64,000 nucleotides of DNA from CAVRGQ01 sp963720785 (GCA_963720785.1 CAVRGQ010000009.1:434001-498000), one strand, 5' to 3'. Shown: positions 7,834 through 17,157, numbered from the stretch's first letter. Numbers and translations: made by a program. Notes: a model not told the origin generated them from the letters alone.

Positions 7834-8711
7834 CGCTCGACGAACTGGTAGATGAGCTCGATCTTGCGGTCCAGCTCCGTGCCCCGCTGACTGCCGGCCA
7901 CACCGGAATCGTCGTCGCGTTCGTCGGTGAACCACGGCACACACAGGAGCCCGGTCACGCCCATCTCCGCCGCGCGCTCCACCACGTCGGGCGTGGGCAG
8001 CGCGTAGAGGCCGATGATGATCTCGAACGGCTCGTCGGCCCGCCCGGCGTGCCGCAGCGCCTCGCGCATCTCCGCGACGCGCACCTCGGCCTCGTCGATC
8101 GGGTACGCGTTGCCGATCCAGCCGTCACCGAAGGTCGCGGCGCGCCGGATCGCCGCTTTGGAGTGACCGCCGACCCAGATCGGCACCGGCTGGCTCGGCG
8201 CGGGCTCGATCATCAGGGGGCCGAAGTCGTAGTACTCGCCGTGGTGCTCGGTCCACCCGCCCTTCCACAGCGCGCGCAGCGCCGGGATCATCTCGTCGAG
8301 CCGCTTGCCGCGGTTCGTGTAGTCCTGGCCGGTCTGCTCGAACTCCTCGCGCATCCAGCCCGCCCCCACGCCGAGATGCACGCGGTTCTCCGACAGCACC
8401 GCCGCGGTGCCGACGGCCTTGGCCACCGTGAACAGGTCGCGCGCGGGCGCGATGTACACCGCGTTGCCGAACTCGAGCCGCTCGGTGACCGCGGCCATCG
8501 CGCCGATGGCCACCCAGTTGTCGGGCCACGCGGTGTCCGGCGGCCAGATCGGGCTGCCGTCACCCGAGTACGGGTACGGCGTCACGAGGTCACGTGGATA
8601 GAAGATGTGGTCGGAGCAGAGGAGGCCGTGCAACCCCGCTTCGTCGGCCGCCTTGGCCAGCGGCACGTAGTGCTCCGGCGGCGAGAACGACGTCGATGCC
8701 CAGAACTTCAT
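7818..8711 (-). CDS. LLM class F420-dependent oxidoreductase
   Basis: 297 residues, luciferase-like TIM barrel. Recognisable blocks are ADEAGLHGLLCSDHIFYP near the N-terminus, ENRVHLGVGAGWMREEFEQ in the middle and VPIWVGGHSKAAIRRAATFG, all typical of actinobacterial F420-dependent members with a TIGR03619-like layout. They transfer hydride to or from coenzyme F420 on alcohols, ketones or unsaturated substrates. ATG 8711 has GGGGGA seven bases upstream. Cofactor choice (F420 rather than FMN) is inferred from family and host type. Confidence 0.82.
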   Translation of the reverse strand: MKFWASTSFSPPEHYVPLAKAADEAGLHGLLCSDHIFYPRDLVTPYPYSGDGSPIWPPDTAWPDNWVAIGAMAAVTERLEFGNAVYIAPARDLFTVAKAVGTAAVLSENRVHLGVGAGWMREEFEQTGQDYTNRGKRLDEMIPALRALWKGGWTEHHGEYYDFGPLMIEPAPSQPVPIWVGGHSKAAIRRAATFGDGWIGNAYPIDEAEVRVAEMREALRHAGRADEPFEIIIGLYALPTPDVVERAAEMGVTGLLCVPWFTDERDDDSGVAGSQRGTELDRKIELIYQFVERYITA

Positions 8712-8829
8712 CTGCGATTCCCCCTGCGGTCCGACCGCCCCGTTTGAGACGAGCGCCAGATCCTGCCAGGCTGCGCCCGAGCCGTCGAACAGAGCCGTCG
8801 ACCAGAACCGTCGAACCCGAGGAGCATCA

Positions 8830-9627
8830 GTGGCGCAGATCGAAGTCGAACGCGAAGGCGGGGTGTTGATCGTCACGATGAACCGCCCCCAGCGGTACAA
8901 CGCGATGACGCTCACGATGTTCGCCCAGATGGCCGACGCCTGGAAGCAGCTCGAGAACGACGACAGCCTCACCTGCGCCATCCTCACCGGCGCGGGCGGC
9001 AACTTCTCCGCCGGCATGGACCTGCGGGCGATGGCCGGCGACGAGGACAACGAGGGCGCCATCGATGTGGGCGCACGGCTGAAGGACGACCCCGGGTTCG
9101 TCTACCGCGGCCTGCTCAAGAACGACCGGCCCTACAAGCCGGTGATCGCCGCGGTCGAGGGCTACGCGTTCGCCGGCGGCACCGAGGTGCTCCAGGGCAC
9201 CGACATCCGCGTCGCGTCCACCAGCGCGAAGTTCGCCGTGTCCGAGGCGAAGCGCTCCCTCTACCCCATGGGCGGCTCCGCGGTGCGCCTGCGCCGCCAG
9301 ATCCCCTACGCATGGGCGGTCGACATCCTCGTGAGCGGTCGCGACATCACCGCCGAGGAGGCGCTCCAGATCGGGCTGGTGAGCTACGTGGTCCCCGAGG
9401 GCGACGCGCTCACCAAGGCGAAGGAGGTCGCGGCGAACGTGGCGGCGTGCGGGCCGCTCGCGGTCGAGGCGATCATGCAGGTGCTCCGCGAGACCGAGCA
9501 CATGAGCGAGCGGGAGGCGTTCGACTACGAGCAACCGCTCGGCAACGCGGTGTTCGCGTCGGACGATGCCAAGGAAGGACCGCTCGCCTTCAAGGAGAAG
9601 CGCACCCCCGTCTACAAGAAGAAGTAG
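8830..9627 (+). CDS. Enoyl-CoA hydratase/isomerase (crotonase) family
   Basis: 265 residues. The crotonase fold is shown by LIVTMNRPQRYNAM, the oxyanion-hole segment GAGGNFSAGMDL and the second one AFAGGTEVLQGTDIRVAS. The usual second Glu region reads EAKRSLYPMGGSA, so either hydratase or isomerase chemistry is possible. GTG 8830 is preceded by GAGGAGC. The thiolase-like gene follows after three bases, so the two form an operon that probably handles consecutive steps of a beta-oxidation-like route. Confidence 0.87.
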   Translation: MAQIEVEREGGVLIVTMNRPQRYNAMTLTMFAQMADAWKQLENDDSLTCAILTGAGGNFSAGMDLRAMAGDEDNEGAIDVGARLKDDPGFVYRGLLKNDRPYKPVIAAVEGYAFAGGTEVLQGTDIRVASTSAKFAVSEAKRSLYPMGGSAVRLRRQIPYAWAVDILVSGRDITAEEALQIGLVSYVVPEGDALTKAKEVAANVAACGPLAVEAIMQVLRETEHMSEREAFDYEQPLGNAVFASDDAKEGPLAFKEKRTPVYKKK

Positions 9628-9630
9628 ACG

Positions 9631-11103
9631 ATGGCCGTGGATCCCCGCACCCCGGTCCTGGTCGGCGTGGGCGTCGCCCACCAGCGCTTCGACGACCCCG
9701 CCGATGCGAGCGAGGCCATCGAACTGATGGCGCTCGCGGCCGAACGCGCGGCCGACGATGCCGGCGCACCCGCGCTGCTCGCCGCGGCCGACGAGCTCAT
9801 CGTGCCGAGCGGCTCGTGGCAGTACCGCGACCCGGGCCGCCTACTCGCGCAGCGCTTCGGCGCCACCGACGCGCGCACCGTCGTCGCGCAGTTCGGCGTC
9901 CTGCAGCTCACGCCGTTCTCGCGCGCGTGCGACGCGATCGCCGCGAGCGCGCAGGATGTGGTGGTCGTCGCCGGCGGGGAGGCCCGCTTCCACGCGCTGC
10001 GCGGGATGATCACCGGGAAGGGAGCACCCGACACGGTGCAGGACGATTCCGTGCAGCCGAACGAGACGCTCGTGCCCGCACACGAGATCATCACCCGGCA
10101 GGAGATCGAGGCGAAGCTCACCAACGCGTCGCTGCAGTACTCGATCATCGAGTCGGCGTGGCGCACCGCGCACGGACAGTCGGTCGACGAGAACGTGCGC
10201 GACACCGCGGAGCTGTGGGCACGCTTCGCCGCGATCGCCGCGGCCAACCCCGACGCCTGGCGACGCGACGGCTTCGACGCCGACTTCCTCGCCACCGCGT
10301 CGGAGAAGAACCCGATGCTGGCGGCGCCGTACCGCAAGTGGAACGTGTCGCAGTGGAACGTCGATCAGACGTCCGCCTTCATCATGTGCGCGAGCGAGGT
10401 CGCCGACCGCATGGGCGTGCCCGACGACCGCCGCGTGTACCCGCACACGATCGTCGAGGGCAACCACATGGTGCCGGTGTCGAAGCGGGCGCAGCTGCAC
10501 CGTTCACCGCAGGTACGGCTCAACGGCGAGCTGATCCGTGAGCTCACCGGCATCGCACCCGGCGACGCCGACCTCGTCGACATCTACTCCTGCTTCCCGA
10601 TTGCGGTGAAGGTGCAGGCGGCGGAGCTCGGCATCGACCGTGGCCGCGACCTCACCGTCACCGGCGGCATGACCTTCGGCGGCGGGCCCGTGAACAACTA
10701 CACGTTCCAGGCCATCGCCAAGTTGGTCGAACAGCTGCGCGAGCAACCGGGTGCGGTCGGGGTCAACACCGCGGTCAGCGGCATGATCACCAAGCAGGCG
10801 GTCGCGCTGTGGTCGACCCGGCCGCCCGAGCACGGCTTCCGTCACGGCGACGTCAGCGAGGCCGCCGCCGCGCAGACGGAGACCGTCGAGCCGCTCGAAG
10901 CGCACTCGGGCCCGGCGACCGTCGAGGGCTACACGGTGTCGTTCGAGCAGGGCGAGCCCGTCTACGCCTCGGCGCTGGCCCGCACCGACGCGGGCGAGCG
11001 CTGTGTCGTGCGCTGCGACGATCCCGAGCTCGCCGGCGCCATGGCCACCGAGGAGTGGAACGGCCGCACCATCACCTGCACCGGCAGCCAGTTCGGCGCC
11101 TGA
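9631..11103 (+). CDS. Thiolase-like protein (acetyl-CoA acetyltransferase family) with altered active site
   Basis: 490 residues, clearly longer than classical thiolases (~400). The N-terminal half shows the thiolase core, but the nucleophile region reads FSRACDAIAASAQDVVVVAGG, without the usual N-R-x-C-x-S motif. The C-terminal catalytic loops are YSCFPIAVKVQAAELGI and GGMTFGGGPVNNYTF instead of NEAFA and GHPxGxxG. A C-terminal extension after about residue 400 looks like an added beta domain. Length and pattern resemble uncharacterised mycobacterial proteins such as Rv1867 (from memory). It may bind CoA esters without thiolysis. Co-transcribed with the crotonase gene. Confidence 0.75.
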   Translation: MAVDPRTPVLVGVGVAHQRFDDPADASEAIELMALAAERAADDAGAPALLAAADELIVPSGSWQYRDPGRLLAQRFGATDARTVVAQFGVLQLTPFSRACDAIAASAQDVVVVAGGEARFHALRGMITGKGAPDTVQDDSVQPNETLVPAHEIITRQEIEAKLTNASLQYSIIESAWRTAHGQSVDENVRDTAELWARFAAIAAANPDAWRRDGFDADFLATASEKNPMLAAPYRKWNVSQWNVDQTSAFIMCASEVADRMGVPDDRRVYPHTIVEGNHMVPVSKRAQLHRSPQVRLNGELIRELTGIAPGDADLVDIYSCFPIAVKVQAAELGIDRGRDLTVTGGMTFGGGPVNNYTFQAIAKLVEQLREQPGAVGVNTAVSGMITKQAVALWSTRPPEHGFRHGDVSEAAAAQTETVEPLEAHSGPATVEGYTVSFEQGEPVYASALARTDAGERCVVRCDDPELAGAMATEEWNGRTITCTGSQFGA

Positions 11104-12639
11104 TCAGTCGGCGCGCTCCGGGAAGCGCTCGCGGAGCTCGCGCTTGAGGATCTTGCCGCTGGGGTTCCGGGGGATCTCCGCGACGAACTCGACCCGCTTG
11201 ACCGTCTTGAACGGAGCCAGCTTGCCGCGGGTGTGCGCCATGACGTCCTCGCCGGTCAGCGTGTCGTCGGTGACCACCACGACCGCGAGCGGGGATTCAC
11301 CCCACTTCGCGGACGGCACCCCGATGACGGCCGCGTCGACGATCGCCGGATGGCCGAGGAGGACGTTCTCGATCTCGGCCGGGTAGACGTTCTCGCCACC
11401 CGAGATCAGCATGTCCTTCATCCGGTCGACGATCGTGACGAAGCCGTCGGCGTCCATCGTCGCCACGTCGCCGGTGTACAGCCAGCCGTCGACGATCGCG
11501 TTGGCAGTGGCGTCCGGGCGGTTCCAGTAGCCCAGCATGATGTGCGGCCCGCGGACGAGCACCTCGCCGGGTTCGTCGGGAAGGCAATCCGACCCGTCGT
11601 CGCTCAGGACGCGCACGTCGGTGTGGAAGAAGGCACGCCCGGTGGACCCGGCCCGGGCGAGCGCATCCGCACCGGTGATGAGGCACGCGGGCCCGCACGT
11701 CTCGGTGAGCCCGTACACCTGGTGGATCTCGATGCCCATCGACGCGTAGGTCTTGATCAACTCGAGCGGCACCGGCGCGGCGCCGCTCATCACCCAGCGG
11801 AGCGTGGAGCTGTCGTGTCGTTCCGCGTCGTACGCGCCGAGCATGAACTGCAGCATCGCCGGTACCAACAGCGTGGTGGTGATCCGCTCGGTCTCGATCT
11901 GCTTCCACGCCTCGTTCGGCTCGAAGGCACGCATCACCACGAGCGTCAGGCCCCGGTACACCACGCACAGGCACGGCGTGAGTGCGGCGACGTGGAACAT
12001 CGGCAACGAGATCAGGAACCGGTCGCTCACCTGGAAGTCGGCGGTGGCACCGACCGTGTGGATCGCCCACATCACCGTCTCGTGGGTGTGCATGACACCC
12101 TTCGGTAGCCCGGTCGTCCCACTCGTGTACATGATGAACAGCAGGTCGTCACCCGAGCCGGCCAACTCGGGCTCGGCGTCCGAGTGCGCGGCGAGCCACT
12201 CGTCGTAGTCGACCGCGCCGTCCGCGGTGTCGCCGCCGACCTGGATCCAGTGCCGGATCGCGGTCGCGTCGCCGCGTGACCGCAGCTCGGCGGCGATCGG
12301 GGCGAACTCGACCGAGTGCACGAGCACCGTCGCGCCCGCATCGGCGAGGATGAACTCCAGCTCGTCGGCGACGAGGCGCCAGTTCAGCGGCACGTTGACC
12401 GCACCGATCTTCGCAACCGCGTAGAACGACTCGACGAATTCGGTGCCGTTCATCAGCAGCAGGGCGACCCGGTCGCCTCGCTCGACACCAGTCGCCCGCA
12501 GGCCGTTGGCGACGCGGTTGGCGCGGCCGTTGAGTTCCCGGTAGGTCAGCCGCCGACCCGACGCCGGCTCGACCAGCGCCTCGTGGTTCGGATCGTGATG
12601 GGCCCGCCGCCGCAGCAGGTCACCGATGTTGACCGTCAT
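11104..12639 (-). CDS. Acyl-CoA synthetase (AMP-forming), FadD type
   Basis: 511 residues. ANL-superfamily motifs: MYTSGTTGLPKGVMHTH (P-loop-like A3), YGLTETCG (A5), YTGDVATMDADGF (A7), and the hinge and C-terminal lysine region NPSGKILKRELRE. It activates a carboxylic acid to its CoA thioester via an acyl-adenylate in the cytoplasm; chain length is not readable. ATG 12639 follows GGGGGGAG. Its stop codon abuts the stop of the convergent thiolase-like gene (TGA/TCA), leaving no intergenic base. Confidence 0.9.
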   Translation of the reverse strand: MTVNIGDLLRRRAHHDPNHEALVEPASGRRLTYRELNGRANRVANGLRATGVERGDRVALLLMNGTEFVESFYAVAKIGAVNVPLNWRLVADELEFILADAGATVLVHSVEFAPIAAELRSRGDATAIRHWIQVGGDTADGAVDYDEWLAAHSDAEPELAGSGDDLLFIMYTSGTTGLPKGVMHTHETVMWAIHTVGATADFQVSDRFLISLPMFHVAALTPCLCVVYRGLTLVVMRAFEPNEAWKQIETERITTTLLVPAMLQFMLGAYDAERHDSSTLRWVMSGAAPVPLELIKTYASMGIEIHQVYGLTETCGPACLITGADALARAGSTGRAFFHTDVRVLSDDGSDCLPDEPGEVLVRGPHIMLGYWNRPDATANAIVDGWLYTGDVATMDADGFVTIVDRMKDMLISGGENVYPAEIENVLLGHPAIVDAAVIGVPSAKWGESPLAVVVVTDDTLTGEDVMAHTRGKLAPFKTVKRVEFVAEIPRNPSGKILKRELRERFPERAD

Positions 12640-12725
12640 GGCGACTCCCCCCAGTCGACAACGCCCGTCAGAACGGCCATTGTGACCCAACCCGGCGGAT
12701 CTGTCACTGCGGCGACCGCGGACGA

Positions 12726-13421
12726 TCAGTGATGCGCCGACTCCCGTGTCCAGACCCGGAGCGGTCCGATCGCACGGAAGCCCGCCGCGAGCGCGGCGTC
12801 CAAGCCGGCGCCGCGCTCATAGCTCACGACCCAGGCCTCGGGGTGGCGGCGGGAGACCTCATCGGCGACGTCAGCCCACGCGCCGAACACGTTCCACAGA
12901 CCAGCGACGGCAGTGCCGCCGATCTCCGTTCGGTGCACGATCCCACCATCGACGAATCCGCCATCGCCCTCCCTGCCGAGGACGGTGACCCCGGACGCGC
13001 GGCGCAATCCCGCCGGGAGCGCGTCCGCCGGGTCGCCCCACGCCCGACACCAGGCTGCGAACACGAACTTCTCGCGTACGACGGCGAAGGTCGACGCCGT
13101 CCCCTCGTCCCCACCCGACCCCGGCGGACGCGCGATCCATATCGCGTCGAAGCGCACCCTCCAGCCCTGGTCCGTGAGGTCGAGCGTCGCAAAGGAATCG
13201 CTGACGGACGCGCCGAACGAGTCGTTGATGCGGCTGAGCACGTCGAACTCCGAGGCGTCGGGGACCAAGGTGACCGCGTCGGGACAGAGATCGGGGGTAC
13301 GCCGGGCCGACCACCACACGCGCGCATCCCCCTCCGGTGCGAAGCGGTGGAGCCGGCACACCAGGTCACACCACGCCGCGTGCTCGCGCACCGCAAACGT
13401 CAACGGATCGGAAGCGGCCAT
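12726..13421 (-). CDS. Hypothetical protein, possibly GNAT-like C-terminus
   Basis: 231 residues, soluble, no signal. The end (VVSYERGAGLDAALAAGFRAIGPLRVW) resembles the last strands of acetyltransferases of the GNAT fold, but no acetyl-CoA loop is evident, so no function is assigned. It is Trp- and Ala-rich. ATG 13421 has CAGGCT exactly six bases upstream; an earlier TTG at 13457 is less likely. It stands alone between the acyl-CoA ligase and the next minus-strand gene. Confidence 0.6.
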   Translation of the reverse strand: MAASDPLTFAVREHAAWCDLVCRLHRFAPEGDARVWWSARRTPDLCPDAVTLVPDASEFDVLSRINDSFGASVSDSFATLDLTDQGWRVRFDAIWIARPPGSGGDEGTASTFAVVREKFVFAAWCRAWGDPADALPAGLRRASGVTVLGREGDGGFVDGGIVHRTEIGGTAVAGLWNVFGAWADVADEVSRRHPEAWVVSYERGAGLDAALAAGFRAIGPLRVWTRESAHH

Positions 13422-13481
13422 CGGCTCAGCCTGACCAGACGGGCGAAGTCCGGTCAAGCCGGCGAGACGGCGTCACCCGCG

Positions 13482-14600
13482 CTACGCGGGGGCGTCGAGG
13501 AAGCCGGCGAGGCCGGTGGGCTCGTGCGGGCCGAAGGTGGCCTGCTCGAGCACGCCCACGCCCACGCGGTCGCCCCAGGTGGCGCGCACCACGTTCTGGA
13601 TGTGCATCGACGACGGCACGAACGGGTCGAACTCGTCGAGCGCGATCGATTCGCGCCCGATCTCCAGCTCGCCGTGGCTCGAACCGTGGCCCCACTTCGG
13701 GTGCCCGGAGTAGCCGATGCCGCGCATGCGGAACGTGTAGAGCGTGTCGAGCACGATCACCTGCTCCTGACCCGAGTGCTCGACCATCGTCAGCGTGGTG
13801 CGCTGCGACTCGCGGCGGCCGGGCTTCCACTCGATGTCGTAGTGGAGCTCCGCGAACTCGGTGGTGGGATCGACGCCGTAGGTCGGCGCGTCGGGACCGT
13901 CGAGCAGCGGCACGATCAGCGCGCTCTGGAGCCAGCGGTTGCCGTCGGGGTGCTCGTGCAACGCGAGGTGCGTGCACACGTCGTCGAAGTGCAACGGCGC
14001 CCACAGCCAGAACGCGCTCGGCATCGTCTGCGGGCGGTTGGTCTCGAACGCGGTGCCCACCGGGCGCATGCCCCACGAGCGGTCGCGCGTGCCGGTGACG
14101 CGCGCGGGATCCACGACGATCTCGCGGTCGTCGACCGTGATCGTGCCCTCCCAGGTGCCCCACTGGGTGAGGCGGGTGTGGTCCATCACCTGGATGCCGT
14201 CGCGCACGATCTTCTGGCGCGGCTCCTCGAGCGCGACGGTGCGGGCGCGGAACGTGAGGTCGGCACTGATGCCGTGCTCGTTCGGCTCGACGACGAAACG
14301 GATGGTGCGCATCGGCTCGACCACTTCGAGGTGGAGCGGACCAATCTCGGTCTTGCGGTCGAACGGCATCATGCCCGACGCGAACACCGAGTGCTCCACC
14401 CCGTCGATCACGATGCTGAACGCCGCGTCGATCACGCCGCGCACCGGGTAGTGGCCCATCGCGCCGCCGATGTAGAAGGCGCCGTCGCGCTCGTGACCGT
14501 TGAAGAAGTACCGGTCGTAGTGGTTCGGGTCGCCGGTCGCCGGGTGGGCGATCGGGTCCGCGGAGGAGTGGATCGGGTAGTCGTCGAACGGCGTCAGCAT
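13482..14600 (-). CDS. Uncharacterised protein, paralogue of the 2164-3300 gene
   Basis: 372 residues, soluble. It begins MLTPFDDYPIHS and carries TGTRDRSWGMRPVGTAFET, matching its paralogue at the same relative places. The HYPVRGVIDAAFSIVIDG and YDIEWKPGRRESQRTTLTM segments suggest beta strands. No catalytic motif is known. The stop codon lies in the loop of a small hairpin (CCCGCG-CTA-CGCGGG, 13476-13490) that could act in termination. A dienelactone hydrolase gene lies just upstream on the same strand (65 bp). Confidence 0.7.
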   Translation of the reverse strand: MLTPFDDYPIHSSADPIAHPATGDPNHYDRYFFNGHERDGAFYIGGAMGHYPVRGVIDAAFSIVIDGVEHSVFASGMMPFDRKTEIGPLHLEVVEPMRTIRFVVEPNEHGISADLTFRARTVALEEPRQKIVRDGIQVMDHTRLTQWGTWEGTITVDDREIVVDPARVTGTRDRSWGMRPVGTAFETNRPQTMPSAFWLWAPLHFDDVCTHLALHEHPDGNRWLQSALIVPLLDGPDAPTYGVDPTTEFAELHYDIEWKPGRRESQRTTLTMVEHSGQEQVIVLDTLYTFRMRGIGYSGHPKWGHGSSHGELEIGRESIALDEFDPFVPSSMHIQNVVRATWGDRVGVGVLEQATFGPHEPTGLAGFLDAPA

Positions 14601-14664
14601 GGGCGACGGTCTAGTCGCGTCCGACGGCCGGGCTCAATTGCAGCAGGGCACCCTCAGCCCAAGT

Positions 14665-15462
14665 TCAACGGGCGCCGAGCTTCTCGGTGAGGAACCCGAC
14701 CGCGTCCTGCCACGACCGCGCCGACGCCTCCTCGTTGTAGAACGTGGCGCCCTCGGCGCAGAAGGCGTGCTGGGCGTCGGGATAGGTGAAGATCGTGCCG
14801 TCGACGCCCCACTGGTCGAGGCGGCCCCGCACCTCGGGGATGCGCTCCGGCGGGATCACCACGTCGAGGTCGCCGAGCATGAACGCGATCGAACCGTTGA
14901 CGTTCCACAGCAGGTCCATCGCGTGGACCGGGTGGCGGGCGTCGATCGTCTCGAACCAGGGCTGGCTCGGGAAGAAACACACCGCGGCGGCGATGTCGTG
15001 GCGCAGGCACGGGAGGAACAGCGCCATCGTCGCGCCCGTGCAGTAGCCCCAGCTCGCGAGCCGCGTCGCGTCCACGTCGTCGCGTGCGACGAGGTAGTCG
15101 AGCGCGGCGAGCTCGTCCTGGATCGCCTGGCGGAAGTCGAGCGCGTCGATGTGCGCCACCATGTCGTCGATGTCGCTGTAGTCCTCGGGATCGGCCGGGC
15201 CGGTGCCGCGGTAGTAGTCGGCGACGATCGCCACGAAGCCCAGGTGCGCGAGCGTGGCCGCGACCTTGCGGATGAACGAGTTGGGGCCCGTGCCCTCGGC
15301 CCCGATCACGACGCCGGGGTGCGGGCCGGGCGTTGTGGGACGAGCGAGGAACGTGGGCGTGGTGCCGCCGCGCACGGGGAGATCGAAGCCCTCGGTGACG
15401 ACGTCGTCGTAGGTCTCGGCGCCGGGGGCGGGGAAACGGTCGGACGCTGGCTGTTCGGTCAT
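14665..15462 (-). CDS. Dienelactone hydrolase family protein
   Basis: 265 residues, alpha/beta-hydrolase fold. The dienelactone-hydrolase triad is visible: nucleophile C141 in GYCTGAT, Asp at 198 or 200 in FMLGDLDVVIP, and H232 in YPDAQHAFCAE. Substrates could be enol-lactones from ring cleavage or other carboxylic esters. The layout HPGVVIGAEGTGPNSFIRKV near residue 50 is typical. A TAGGTT hexamer lies seven bases before ATG 15462. Cytoplasmic, no signal. Confidence 0.85.
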   Translation of the reverse strand: MTEQPASDRFPAPGAETYDDVVTEGFDLPVRGGTTPTFLARPTTPGPHPGVVIGAEGTGPNSFIRKVAATLAHLGFVAIVADYYRGTGPADPEDYSDIDDMVAHIDALDFRQAIQDELAALDYLVARDDVDATRLASWGYCTGATMALFLPCLRHDIAAAVCFFPSQPWFETIDARHPVHAMDLLWNVNGSIAFMLGDLDVVIPPERIPEVRGRLDQWGVDGTIFTYPDAQHAFCAEGATFYNEEASARSWQDAVGFLTEKLGAR

Positions 15463-15497
15463 ACCGCGGAACCTATCCCGATGGCAGACTCCGGCGC

Positions 15498-15974
15498 ATG
15501 ACCGCTTCTCCGGGCCCCACCGGCCCGACCGGCCCGACTGCCGCGCAGCGACAGCAGCTCGACGACCACGCCGCCGCCGAGCTCACCTTCGACCTCGACG
15601 CGGTGATGGCCACCGTCGACGCCGACTGCGAGTACGAGTGGCAGCCGCAGGGCCTCGGGCTGCGCGGGCTCGACGAGTGCCGCCGCATGTACGCGGCGTT
15701 CCTGCCCCGTTGGCAGGAACTCGAGCGCACCCGCGACCTCCGCTTCGAGGTGCGCACCGAGTTCTGGAACGACGAGGCGCGCATCCGCGAGCAGGTGGCG
15801 TTCGTGCGCGGCGACGGGCCGGATGCCGGCCGCATCGAGCGCCACGACTTCGTGGTGGTGGTGCTGTGGGGTGAGCACGGCGTGCAGGGCGAGCGCACCT
15901 ACGCGTCGGAGGCGTTCCACCGGCTCGTGCTCGGCGACGAATACTTCGACTCGCTGGCGCCCATCGAACGCTGA
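15498..15974 (+). CDS. NTF2-like / SnoaL-like protein
   Basis: 158 residues. After a GPTGPTGPT run encoded by a 9-bp repeat (15513-15539), the chain has the pattern of the NTF2/SnoaL fold: a long first helix (QRQQLDDHAAAELTFDLDAV), then CEYEWQPQGLGLRG and three long strands ending with VVVVLWGEHGVQGER. These folds serve as isomerases, cyclases or binding proteins; nothing indicates which. CAGACT stands seven bases upstream of ATG 15498. It diverges from the hydrolase and converges on the CoA transferase. Confidence 0.65.
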   Translation: MTASPGPTGPTGPTAAQRQQLDDHAAAELTFDLDAVMATVDADCEYEWQPQGLGLRGLDECRRMYAAFLPRWQELERTRDLRFEVRTEFWNDEARIREQVAFVRGDGPDAGRIERHDFVVVVLWGEHGVQGERTYASEAFHRLVLGDEYFDSLAPIER

Positions 15975-15987
15975 CCCGCGACTCCGG

Positions 15988-17145
15988 CTACTCCGGACGG
16001 CGCACCCCGGCGTCGCGCAGCACGTCCTCGGTGTCGGCGCCGAGCGCGGGCGCGGGCCGGCCGAGCCCGGGCTTCTCGCCGTCGAAGGTGACGGGCGTCG
16101 CGAACTGCAGGAGGGTGCCCTCGGTGGGGTGCTCCATCTCCTCCCAGAACCCGACGGCCGCGAGGTGCGGGTCGTCGAAGAGATCGTCGATGCGGTTGTA
16201 CGGCACCGCGGGGATGCCGGCCGCCTGGAGCCGGGCGAACCACGCCTGCGTCGTGTCGGTGCGCAGCGCCTCCGCGACGATCCCGTAGAGCTCCTCGAGG
16301 TGCGCGGTGCGGTGCTCGAGCGTTGCGTACCGCTCGTCGGCCGCGAGATCGGGGCGGTCGATCATGGCAAAGAAGTCCGCCCAGTTGCGGTCGCTGTACA
16401 CGACGACGGCGAGATGGCCGTCGGCGGTGGCGAACGGCCGCCGTGACGGGCTGGCGATGCGCACGTAGCGCGCCTCCCCGAGCGGTGGCACGAAGGTGCG
16501 ACCCCACAGGTGCTCCACCAGGCCGAACGACGTGAGCATCTCCGTCATCGGCACCTCGATCGCGGCGCCCTCGCCGTCGATCGTGCGCCGGTGGAGCGCG
16601 GCGGAGATCGCGAACGCCGCGGTGAGGCCCGCGATCTTGTCGGCCATCGCGTTGGCGACGTAGGACGGCTCCCCCACCATCCACTCCTGCGCGCCCGCGA
16701 TGCCGGCGGCCGCCTGCACGATGTCGTCGTACGCGGCGAGGTCGGAGTAGGGCCCGTCGCCGCCGAAGCCGCGGATCGCGCAGTGGATGAGCTCCGGGTG
16801 CCCGGCGCGCAGCGCCTCCGCGTCGGCGCCGCAGCGGGCCGCCGCGTCGGTGCGCATGTTGTGCACGAAGACGTCGGCGCCGTCGCACAACTCCTTCAGC
16901 GCGCGGCGACCGTCGTCGGTCGTGAGGTCGAGCACCACGCTGCGCTTCCCGCGGTTGCAGGTGAGGAACACCGCGGCCATGCCCGGGTGGGCGCGCGGCC
17001 CGAGGTCGCGGGCAGAGTCACCCTTGGGCGACTCGATCTTCACCACGTCGGCGCCGAGATCGGCGAGGAGGAGCGTGCCGTAGGGGCCCGACACCACGGT
17101 GGTGGCGTCGACCACCCGGACACCTTCGAACGGCGGGCGCTGCAC
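15988..17145 (-). CDS. CaiB/BaiF (family III) CoA transferase
   Basis: 385 residues. Family III signature at the N-terminus (VRVVDATTVVSGPYGTLLLA followed by LGADVVKIESPKGDSAR), the NRGKRSVVLDL strand, and a catalytic Asp candidate in AAYDDIVQA. These enzymes move CoA between thioesters and free carboxylates, activating bile-acid-, carnitine- or methyl-branched-type acids. Start GTG 17145 is supported by TATGCT six bases upstream. Cytoplasmic; partners not encoded next door. Confidence 0.88.
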   Translation of the reverse strand: MQRPPFEGVRVVDATTVVSGPYGTLLLADLGADVVKIESPKGDSARDLGPRAHPGMAAVFLTCNRGKRSVVLDLTTDDGRRALKELCDGADVFVHNMRTDAAARCGADAEALRAGHPELIHCAIRGFGGDGPYSDLAAYDDIVQAAAGIAGAQEWMVGEPSYVANAMADKIAGLTAAFAISAALHRRTIDGEGAAIEVPMTEMLTSFGLVEHLWGRTFVPPLGEARYVRIASPSRRPFATADGHLAVVVYSDRNWADFFAMIDRPDLAADERYATLEHRTAHLEELYGIVAEALRTDTTQAWFARLQAAGIPAVPYNRIDDLFDDPHLAAVGFWEEMEHPTEGTLLQFATPVTFDGEKPGLGRPAPALGADTEDVLRDAGVRRPE

Positions 17146-17151
17146 CGCAGG

Positions 17152-17157
17152 AGCATA
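17152..17157 (-). promoter_or_regulatory. -10 element (TATGCT) of the CoA transferase gene
   Basis: Minus-strand TATGCT, spacer CCTGCG, then GTG 17145. Confidence 0.55.

Noticed and set aside
13476..13490. CCCGCG-CTA-CGCGGG as terminator
   Set aside because: Only six pairs and a three-base loop, with the stop codon inside it; mentioned in the gene entry only.
15513..15539. Collagen-like protein suggested by GPTGPTGPT
   Set aside because: Only three triplets, followed by an NTF2-like domain.
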